Assembly: GCA_035310015.1 (NCBI GenBank)
Contig: DATGEO010000119.1
Span: 1 to 12,190 of the forward strand
Length of the DNA: 12,190 nt
Origin: DATGEO01 sp035310015
GTDB taxonomy: Bacteria > Chloroflexota > Dormibacteria > Dormibacterales > Dormibacteraceae
Direction of reading: 5' to 3'
Below are positions 7,716 through 12,190 of this stretch, piece by piece. The stretch's first letter is position 1, and each line of letters starts with the position of its first letter. Below the pieces are notes generated by a model. That model did not search any database and was not told the DNA's origin. It was given only the letters and a program-made list of their open reading frames with translations. The position numbers were made by a program, and so were the translations under genes.

Positions 7716-7878
7716 CGAGAGATTCGGCGACCAGGTGGCCCAGATGCGGGTGAAGCGACGAGCAGCGGAGCGAGCGCATCTTGACGATTCGTGAGCGAGC
7801 AGCGCACACCTGCTGGGGTCCCTATGCCGAAGGCATGGGGGATGTGGGCCGCATTGGGCGCCGAAGATCCGCCGAGGG
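7716..7878. repeat. Intergenic repeat, copy 2 (between osmC and nuoA)
   Basis: Second copy of the repeat seen in the nuoA-nuoB spacer, in the same orientation. The blocks are CGAGAGATTCGG (7716-7727), the 49 bp core (7755-7803; two mismatches to copy 1, at core positions 28-29) and the 24 bp end block (7855-7878; one mismatch). It is about 20 bp longer than copy 1 because the segment between core and end block is different and contains a strong hairpin at 7820-7840. It lies downstream of the OsmC-like gene and upstream of the putative nuo promoter. The two copies therefore bracket nuoA and its promoter as direct repeats about 627 bp apart. Confidence 0.85.
7820..7840. other. Strong hairpin inside repeat copy 2
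   Basis: CCCTATGCC and GGCATGGGG form a 9 bp stem (one T-G pair on this strand) around a GAA triloop. It has no counterpart in copy 1, so it looks like an insertion or a variable module within the repeat. There is no T-run on either strand after it. It could help end the osmC transcript, which reads leftwards through it, but a canonical intrinsic terminator is not present. Confidence 0.55.
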
Positions 7879-7895
7879 ATTTTCCGGCCGCGGCT

Positions 7896-8312
7896 CTAGG
7901 CGTCCTTGCGCCGGTGGCTGATCTCGACGCCGCGCGCCAGCGTGGCGTGGATGGGGCAGTAGCGGTTGCACGCCATGTCGATCGCCTGGTCGGCGAGCGC
8001 CTTGTCGTGCTTGCCGTCCCAGCCGATGACGAAGGTGATTTCGATTTTGGTGAACCGGCGCGGCCAGTCCTTCTCCTGCTCGCCCTCGACCTGGACCTCG
8101 AGCGAGGTGAACGGCTGCTTGAACTTCTTGAGCAGCAGCACGGCGTTGAGGCCGGTGCAGCCGGCCAGCGCGCCCAGCAGCATCTCGGTGGGCCGCATCG
8201 CCTCGTCGTCGCCGAAGATGGGCGCTTCGTCGATGGTGGCCGTATGGCCGGAGCCGGACTCAATGTCGAACTTGACCTTGTGACCCGACCAGCGCGCGGT
8301 GACCTTCGGCAT
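7896..8312 (-). CDS. OsmC/YhfA-family protein (probable thiol peroxidase-like)
   Basis: OsmC-family proteins are cytoplasmic dimers that reduce organic hydroperoxides with two cysteines; the YhfA-like branch is less well characterised. The 138-residue product starts MPKVTARWSGHKVKF and has the central helix motif RPTEMLLGALAGCTGLNAV with Cys52, and NRYCPIHATL with Cys119. These two cysteines are spaced as in the family's catalytic pair; Cys115 is extra. The ATG at 8312 is chosen because family members begin at the first strand (here KVTARW) and because a -10-like hexamer lies 11 nt upstream. A GTG at 8336 would add eight residues, but it lies upstream of that hexamer and has no clear Shine-Dalgarno. 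The frame also runs on antisense to the next gene, which is shadow. It diverges from the methyltransferase gene. Confidence 0.9.
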   Translation of the reverse strand: MPKVTARWSGHKVKFDIESGSGHTATIDEAPIFGDDEAMRPTEMLLGALAGCTGLNAVLLLKKFKQPFTSLEVQVEGEQEKDWPRRFTKIEITFVIGWDGKHDKALADQAIDMACNRYCPIHATLARGVEISHRRKDA

Positions 8313-8323
8313 GAACTGGCCGA

Positions 8324-8333
8324 AGTCTAGACT
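8324..8333. promoter_or_regulatory. Palindromic bidirectional -10 element between the divergent genes
   Basis: The 10 bp perfect palindrome AGTCTAGACT gives TAGACT on both strands. On plus, TAGACT (8328-8333) is 9 nt from the methyltransferase ATG. On minus, TAGACT (8329-8324) is 11 nt from the OsmC-family ATG at 8312. With initiation 6-8 nt after a -10, both transcripts would have leaders of only a few nucleotides or none. No good -35 is visible on either side. The palindrome might instead be a repressor operator; the two readings are compatible. Confidence 0.5.
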
Positions 8334-8342
8334 CACGCTCTG

Positions 8343-9101
8343 ATGTCGGATGACGTTCGCGCGCGGTTCGGGCCGGTGGCCGCCAACTACGCGAGCGCGA
8401 AGTTCCATTCGTCGGCGGAAGGCCTGCGCGAGGTGCTCGAGCTGGCGCGCCCGCAGCGCGCCGACCTCGCGCTCGATGTCGCCACGGGGGCGGGTCACGT
8501 CGCCCTCGCCCTCGCGCCGCACGTGCGCCACGTCTACGGACTCGACATCACGCGCCAGATGCTCGACCAGGCGCGCCGCCTGACCGCCGAGCGGGCGGTC
8601 ACGAACGTCGACTGGGTGCTCGGCGACGTCGCGCACCTGCCTTTTCCCGACGAGAAGTTCGACCTCTACACCGTGCGCGCGGCGCCGCACCACTTCCGCG
8701 ACTTCGACGCCTTCCTGCACGAGGCGCTGCGCGTGCTGCGGCCGGGCCGCCACGCGGTGTTCGTCGACTGCGCCGCGCCGGTCCCGGCCCGCGACCTGCT
8801 GCACGAGGTCGAGATGCGGCGCGACCCATCGCACGTGCGCTCGCTGACCGTGGACGAGTGGACCGAGCGGCTGGAGCATGCCGGCTTCGAGGTCGACAGC
8901 GCGAGAGCGCGAGAGCTCGAATGGGACTTCGAGGACTGGATGCGCAACATGGCCGTGCCCCAGCCGCTGGTGGCCGAGCTCGCCGGCGTGATCGAGGCTT
9001 CGGAGGGCGAGGCGCGCTCGCAGCTGCACCCCGAGCGCCGCGAGGGAAGGCTCTGGCACGCCTACTGGCACGCCCTGATCCGCGCCCACCGGCCGGAGTG
9101 A
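8343..9101 (+). CDS. Class I SAM-dependent methyltransferase (UbiE/MenG-like fold)
   Basis: A 252-residue methyltransferase of the Methyltransf_11 type. SAM-binding motif I is LDVATGAGHVALAL (about 44-57). The acidic end of strand 2 is Asp68 in YGLDIT, motif II is GDVAHLPFPDEKFDL (94-108), and a post-motif HHF with VLRPG follows (115-135). The C-terminal half (WTERLEHAGFEVDSARARELEWDFEDWM, about 175-200) resembles the substrate cap of UbiE-like enzymes. The substrate cannot be read from sequence; menaquinone biosynthesis is possible, since complex I lies nearby, but unproven. The ATG at 8343 matches the first family-like residues and sits just after the putative -10. Its stop overlaps the next gene's GTG by 4 bp. 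Confidence 0.88.
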   Translation: MSDDVRARFGPVAANYASAKFHSSAEGLREVLELARPQRADLALDVATGAGHVALALAPHVRHVYGLDITRQMLDQARRLTAERAVTNVDWVLGDVAHLPFPDEKFDLYTVRAAPHHFRDFDAFLHEALRVLRPGRHAVFVDCAAPVPARDLLHEVEMRRDPSHVRSLTVDEWTERLEHAGFEVDSARARELEWDFEDWMRNMAVPQPLVAELAGVIEASEGEARSQLHPERREGRLWHAYWHALIRAHRPE

Positions 9102-9913
9102 ACCCGCTCGCGGAGGGCGAGCTCGTCCTCCTCATCGACAAGGTCGGCCGGCGCTACCGCGTCCGGCTGAAGGCGGGGGACAGGCTCTCGATGCACGCCG
9201 GCCTGATCCCTCACGACGAGCTCATCGGCCGCGACGAAGGCGTGGTGGTGACGACGCAGATGGGCGCCCGCCTGCTGGCCGTCCGGCCCACGTTCGCCGA
9301 GCAGGTCACTGGCCGGCGCCGGCAGGCGCAGCCCATCTATCCCAAGGACCTGGGCGCGATCCTGGTCGCGGCCGACCTGCACCCGGGCGCGCGGGTCCTG
9401 GAGGCGGGCACCGGCACCGGCGCCCTGACGCTGGCCGCCTGGCGGGCGGTCGGGCCCGACGGCCTCGTCGTCTCTTATGAGCTTCGCGACGAGTTCCTGG
9501 AGCTGGCGCGCAAGGCGATCGCCGACACGCTCGGGGCGATCCCGCCCAACATCGTGCTCAAGCACGGCGACGTCTATGCGGGCGTCGAGGAGCGGGACAT
9601 GGACCGCGTGCTCCTCGACCTGTCGGAGCCGTGGCAGGCCGCGGGCACCGCCAAGGCGGCGCTGCGCCCGGGCGGGATCGTCTTTGCCCACTGCCCCAAC
9701 GTCAGCCAGGTGCAGCGGTTCTTCGACTGCCTGCGCGAGCTTCGCGGCTTCGGGCTGCTGGACGTGTTCGAGGTGCTGCAGCGCGGCTGGACCGTGCGTG
9801 GGCGCAGCCTGCGGCCGTCGCACCGCATGGTCGCCCATACGGGGTTTCTGTGCTTCGCCCGGCGCCTGGCCGAGGACGACCTCTTCGAACCCGAGGGGGA
9901 AGGCTTCCGGTAA
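9098..9913 (+). CDS. trmI: tRNA (adenine58-N1)-methyltransferase, TrmI type
   Basis: Methylates N1 of A58 in the T-loop of tRNAs. The 271-residue product has an N-terminal beta domain with HAGLIPHDELIG (about 33-44). It then has the TrmI landmark YPKDLGAI (81-88), SAM motif I LEAGTGTGALTL (101-112), the YELRDEFLELAR strand (127-138), and the catalytic-site motif LLDLSEPW with Asp174. The family C-terminal motif is RPSHRMVAHTGFL (239-251). The start is GTG at 9098, forming a GTGA overlap with the methyltransferase stop. The frame is open for 80 more codons upstream, but that part is an Arg-rich shadow. In actinobacteria this gene often neighbours proteasome genes; none is seen here. It ends with TAA at 9911-9913. 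Confidence 0.93.
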   Translation: MNPLAEGELVLLIDKVGRRYRVRLKAGDRLSMHAGLIPHDELIGRDEGVVVTTQMGARLLAVRPTFAEQVTGRRRQAQPIYPKDLGAILVAADLHPGARVLEAGTGTGALTLAAWRAVGPDGLVVSYELRDEFLELARKAIADTLGAIPPNIVLKHGDVYAGVEERDMDRVLLDLSEPWQAAGTAKAALRPGGIVFAHCPNVSQVQRFFDCLRELRGFGLLDVFEVLQRGWTVRGRSLRPSHRMVAHTGFLCFARRLAEDDLFEPEGEGFR

Positions 9914-9944
9914 CCCTCCTCAGGGCTCTGCCGTTTGATCTCAC

Positions 9945-10073
9945 GTGAGGCGCCGCGCCCCATTCGTGGTCCCGTTCGGCGTCATGGTTCTCGTCCTGCT
10001 ACTCGGCGCCTCATTTCTTCTCGTCCGCGGCCTGACTGCAGCGGCGGCGAGCGGACCGTGCGGAGGCGGCTGA
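9945..10073 (+). CDS. Possible small single-span membrane protein
   Basis: A 42-codon frame starting at GTG 9945 encodes a basic N-terminus (MRRRAPF), one hydrophobic span of about 20 residues (VVPFGVMVLVLLLGASFLLV), then RGLT, an alanine run and a Gly/Cys tail (GPCGGG). The positive-inside pattern plus helix is what a small bitopic membrane protein would show. The span could equally be a signal peptide; a lipobox is not evident. A shorter start (ATG 9984) is possible. Third-position GC is about 76%, lower than in the neighbouring genes, and no Shine-Dalgarno is clear. A small hydrophobic ORF could arise by chance in 180 bp. It occupies most of the trmI-mdh gap. Confidence 0.35.
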   Translation: MRRRAPFVVPFGVMVLVLLLGASFLLVRGLTAAAASGPCGGG

Positions 10074-10081
10074 GCAGCGGA

Positions 10082-10087
10082 TAGCAT
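10082..10087 (+). promoter_or_regulatory. Candidate -10 element for mdh (leaderless start)
   Basis: TAGCAT fits the TANNNT form of a -10 element and lies exactly 7 nt before the mdh ATG, so transcription would start at or next to the start codon. There is no usable Shine-Dalgarno at normal spacing and no strong -35. The position matches the arrangement at three other gene starts in the window. Confidence 0.45.
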
Positions 10088-10094
10088 CTAGGTG

Positions 10095-11099
10095 ATGGCT
10101 TCCAGCGACGGTGCCAAGCAGCCGGTCCACGTCACCGTCACGGGCGCCGCCGGCCAGATCGGCTACGCGCTGGTGTTTCGCATCGCCTCGGGACAGCTGC
10201 TCGGACCGGACCAGCCGGTCGTTCTGCGCATGCTCGAGATCGAACCGGCGATGAAGTCGCTCGAAGGCGTGGCCATGGAGCTCGACGACTGCGCGTTCCC
10301 GCTCCTGGCGGACATGGTGCTCACCAGCAAATTGAAAGAAGCATTCGACGGCACGTCGTGGGCGCTGCTCGTCGGCTCGATCCCGCGCAAACAGGGCATG
10401 GAGAGGGGCGATCTGCTCTCGGTCAACGGCGGCATCTTCGGGCCGCAGGGCAAGGCGATCCAGGACTATGCGAGCCGCGACGTCCGCGTGCTCGTCGTCG
10501 GCAACCCGTGCAACACGAACTGCCTCATTGCTCGGCTCAACGCGCCGGACGTGCCCGCCGAGCGCTGGTTTGCGATGACGCGGCTCGACGAGAACCGGGC
10601 GAAGACGCAGCTCGCGAAGAAGGCGAACGTGCCCGTGTCGGCGGTCTCGAACATGGCCATCTGGGGCAACCACTCGGCGACGCAGTACCCGGACGCGCGC
10701 AACGCGCGCATCGGCGGCGTGCCCGCCTTCGACGTGATCGACGACCACGGCTGGCTCGCGGGCAAGTTCATCGAGACCGTGCAGAAGCGCGGCGCCGCGG
10801 TGATCGAGGCGCGCGGCATGTCGTCGGCCGCGTCGGCGGCTAACGCCGTGATCGATTCGGTCAACAGCATTCGCCACCCGACTCCGAAGGGTGACTGGAA
10901 CTCGCTCGCGGTCGTGTCGCACGGCGAGTACGGCGCACCCGAGGGCCTGCAGTTCGGGTTCCCGGTGCGATCCGACGGCAGCGGCTGGGAGGTCGTCGAG
11001 GGCATTCAGCACGACGACGACGCGAAGGAGCGGATCAAGAAGACGACGGACGAGCTCCTGCAGGAGCGCGACCTCGTGAAGGCGCTGATCCCAGCCTGA
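10095..11099 (+). CDS. mdh: Malate dehydrogenase (NAD-dependent)
   Basis: Interconverts malate and oxaloacetate in the TCA cycle. The 334-residue protein belongs to the Thermus/actinobacterial-type (cytosolic-like) MDH group. The nucleotide-binding loop is TGAAGQIG (16-23). Glu48, in LEIE at the end of strand 2, indicates NAD rather than NADP. Substrate arginines are Arg98 and Arg104 in PRKQGMERGDLL and Arg168 in TRLDENRAK. The catalytic pair is Asp165 and His193 (WGNHSATQYPD). ARGMSSAASAAN (239-250) and GEYGAPEGLQFGFPV (277-291) are family blocks. Cys139 and Cys143 replace the usual alanines of GNPANTNALIA. A GTG precedes the ATG directly (10092); ATG is preferred because it sits 7 nt after the putative -10. 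Its stop overlaps the probable start of the next gene. Confidence 0.96.
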   Translation: MASSDGAKQPVHVTVTGAAGQIGYALVFRIASGQLLGPDQPVVLRMLEIEPAMKSLEGVAMELDDCAFPLLADMVLTSKLKEAFDGTSWALLVGSIPRKQGMERGDLLSVNGGIFGPQGKAIQDYASRDVRVLVVGNPCNTNCLIARLNAPDVPAERWFAMTRLDENRAKTQLAKKANVPVSAVSNMAIWGNHSATQYPDARNARIGGVPAFDVIDDHGWLAGKFIETVQKRGAAVIEARGMSSAASAANAVIDSVNSIRHPTPKGDWNSLAVVSHGEYGAPEGLQFGFPVRSDGSGWEVVEGIQHDDDAKERIKKTTDELLQERDLVKALIPA

Positions 11100-11800
11100 A
11101 AGAGAAGCTGCTCCGGGCGGTCGCCGGCGCGAGGGCGCGGGAGGCGGTGCTCGTCGCGGCGTGCGAGGACGAGCCGGCCGATCCCGACGGCCGCTGGCGG
11201 GCCAAGGATCAGCTGGCGCACCTGGCGTGGTGGCGTGCTCGGAGTGCGCGGGTCCTCGAGGCGGCGCGCACCGGCGGCGATCCGCCGCCGCGGCCGGCCG
11301 GCGACACCGACGAGGTCCAGAACGCCGCCATCTACGCCGAGACAAAGGACCTGCCGGCCGCCGACGTCAAGCGTTCGGCCGAGGACTCATGGTCGGCGCT
11401 GGAGGCGGCGCTCGAGGCGAGCGGCGAGGCGGACCTGGCGAAGCCTCATCCCCATGAAGCGGGGGCGCAGGTCTGGGAGGTCGTGCCCGGTATGGGCGGC
11501 CACCTCGGCGTGCACCTCATGTTCTGGTTCATGGACGGTGGCGATTCGGTGCGCGCGGAGGCGGCGGCGAGGTGGGGGTACGAGTTCGAGTGCGGCCTTT
11601 TGCCGGAGGGGGAGAAGCGGGCCGACGCGTCCTACAACCTCGCGTGCTTCTTCGCGCGGGTGGGTCGGGTGGACGAGGCCGTGCCGCTGCTCCGGGAGAG
11701 TTTTCGGTTCAGGCCGGCGCTGGTGGAGTGGGCGCGGCAGGATCCGGACCTGGCGGGGATTCGGGATCATCCGGACCTCGCGCCACTCCTGGCCGGATAG
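11096..11800 (+). CDS. DinB/ClbS-like four-helix domain fused to a C-terminal TPR-like domain
   Basis: Residues 1 to about 150 look like a DinB-superfamily (DfsB/ClbS-like) helical bundle. The N-terminal helix is KEKLLRAVAGARAREAVL, then comes the typical RWRAKDQLAHLAWWRARSARVLE, and a later helix with GGHLGVHLMFWFMDGG. The histidines of these two helices could bind a metal, as in the family. From about residue 165, ASYNLACFFARVGRVDEAVPLLRESFRFRPALVEWARQDPDLAGIRDHP matches a TPR end-of-group pattern. The function is unknown. No ATG, GTG or TTG precedes residue 18 (GTG 11147, giving 217 residues). The family-like first helix nevertheless extends up to a CTG at 11096, which overlaps the mdh stop as CTGA and has GAAGG 13 nt upstream. 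I therefore place the start there with reserve; the GTG at 11147 is the conventional alternative. Confidence 0.75.
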   Translation: MKEKLLRAVAGARAREAVLVAACEDEPADPDGRWRAKDQLAHLAWWRARSARVLEAARTGGDPPPRPAGDTDEVQNAAIYAETKDLPAADVKRSAEDSWSALEAALEASGEADLAKPHPHEAGAQVWEVVPGMGGHLGVHLMFWFMDGGDSVRAEAAARWGYEFECGLLPEGEKRADASYNLACFFARVGRVDEAVPLLRESFRFRPALVEWARQDPDLAGIRDHPDLAPLLAG

Positions 11801-11922
11801 GACTGCTCAGAGGCCGGCTTTAGCCTCCCTGGCGGGTGCGCGGGCCGGGGATGTATCGGGCGGCTTAGATCCAGGCGCCTCCCATCGCCTTCTCGAACCG
11901 CATGGTGCGCCGGGTTGCCTCC

Positions 11923-11939
11923 GGTTCGGAACCTATCCT
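11923..11939 (+). promoter_or_regulatory. Palindrome plus candidate -10 before the chelatase gene
   Basis: GGTTCGGAACC (11923-11933) is a perfect 5 bp inverted repeat around a single G and directly abuts TATCCT (11934-11939), a TANNNT -10-like hexamer. Six nucleotides separate the hexamer from the ATG at 11946, again implying a leaderless message. A palindrome against the -10 is where a repressor operator would be expected. The -35 region has only TTGCCT at too short a spacing. A short inverted repeat TGTCT-GT-AGACA (11953-11964) lies just inside the coding start. The remainder of the 11801-11945 gap holds only a weak GAGGC/GCCTC stem (11810-11827) after the preceding gene, without a T-run. 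Confidence 0.45.
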
Positions 11940-11945
11940 TGAGGC

Positions 11946-12190
11946 ATGTCCGTGTCTGTAGACAGGCACACCTACCCGTTTACCGCCATCGTCGGCCAGG
12001 AGTCGATGAAGCTGGCGCTGATCCTCAACGCCATCCTGCCCAGCGTCGGCGGGGTGCTCATCCGCGGCGAGAAGGGCACGGGCAAGTCCACGGCGGTGCG
12101 GGCGTTGGCGCGGCTGCTGCCGGAGCACCAGGTGGTCGAGGGCTGTCACTTTGGATGCGACCCTGAGGACCCCGACGCGCTCTGCATGGA
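11946..12190 (+). CDS. Magnesium chelatase / cobaltochelatase-type AAA+ ATPase, N-terminus (partial)
   Basis: The first 81 codons are in the window; the gene continues past the right edge. After MSVSVDRHT the ChlI/BchI opening is clear: YPFTAIVGQESMKLALILNA (10-29), followed by GGVLIRGEKGTGKSTAVRAL, whose Walker A is GEKGTGKST (41-49). It then has GCHFGCDPEDPDALC with Cys67, 71 and 80. This cysteine-bearing insert after RLLPE is typical of the long ChlI-ChlD fusion proteins annotated as putative cobaltochelatase or magnesium chelatase in Gram-positive bacteria, rather than of photosynthetic BchI. The role would be ATP-driven metal insertion into a tetrapyrrole (probably corrin), or a MoxR-like relative. 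The C-terminal VWA domain that would settle this is not visible. Confidence 0.88.
   Translation, partial: MSVSVDRHTYPFTAIVGQESMKLALILNAILPSVGGVLIRGEKGTGKSTAVRALARLLPEHQVVEGCHFGCDPEDPDALCM

Noticed and set aside
7820..7840. Intrinsic terminator for osmC
   Set aside because: The stem is strong, but no T-run follows it on the minus strand, so it is listed only as a hairpin.
7088..7878. CRISPR array or miniature transposable element with terminal inverted repeats
   Set aside because: There are only two long copies separated by a gene, no regular spacers, no shared terminal inverted repeats and no target-site duplication visible.
8313..9089. OsmC-family frame continuing upstream to 397 codons
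   Set aside because: The upstream part is antisense to the methyltransferase gene; the recognisable OsmC fold begins at 8312.
9914..9925. Terminator hairpin after trmI (CCCT-CCTC-AGGG)
   Set aside because: It is only a 4 bp stem without a T-run, too weak to call.
10011..11345. Minus-strand open frame of 444 codons opposite mdh
   Set aside because: It covers mdh and part of the DinB-like gene in reverse and contains only Arg/Ala/Asp-rich sequence; no start region or motif supports it.
1..12190. A defence, toxin-antitoxin or biosynthetic island in the window
   Set aside because: All confident genes are core metabolism or housekeeping, with uniform high GC; no phage, transposase, tRNA attachment site or toxin motif was seen.

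Overview
This is a high-GC bacterial window (roughly 70% GC by eye) that is densely packed. GC-rich third codon positions make almost every gene cast long shadow ORFs on the other frames. Two things suggest a Gram-positive-side (Terrabacteria) lineage such as Actinomycetota, Dormibacterota or Chloroflexota: a Thermus/actinobacterial-type malate dehydrogenase, and repeated -10-like hexamers placed 6-11 nt before start codons, which looks like leaderless transcription. I cannot assign a phylum from the sequence alone.

Left part (1-7603, minus strand): the start of a NADH:quinone oxidoreductase (respiratory complex I) operon, read right to left as nuoA-B-C-D-E-F-G-H-I, with nuoI cut by the window edge. 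From nuoB to nuoI the genes overlap by 4-8 bp or are separated by at most 10 bp. The one exception is a 175 bp nuoA-nuoB spacer filled by an intergenic repeat. A second copy of that repeat lies upstream of nuoA, so the two copies flank nuoA as direct repeats. The iron-sulphur cluster ligands I checked are present (NuoB N2, NuoE, NuoF, NuoG including the optional N7-type site), so the complex should be functional.

Middle part (7604-9913): a 292 bp spacer holds a probable nuo promoter, repeat copy 2 and a strong hairpin. It is followed by an OsmC/YhfA-type thiol peroxidase-like gene (minus). Diverging from it is a SAM-dependent methyltransferase (plus), translationally coupled to a TrmI-type tRNA m1A58 methyltransferase. 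The divergent pair is separated by only 30 bp, centred on the palindrome AGTCTAGACT. That palindrome gives the same -10-like hexamer on both strands and looks like a symmetric bidirectional promoter.

Right part (9914-12190, plus strand): a possible 42-residue membrane peptide, malate dehydrogenase (TCA cycle, which supplies NADH to complex I), and a DinB-like/TPR fusion protein that appears to begin at a CTG overlapping the mdh stop. Last comes the start of a magnesium-chelatase/cobaltochelatase-type AAA+ protein, which runs off the right edge and is preceded by a palindrome abutting its putative -10.

I see no RNA genes, CRISPR array, insertion sequence or defence system. The least explained items are the nuoA-flanking repeat family, the symmetric promoter, the CTG start and the small membrane ORF.
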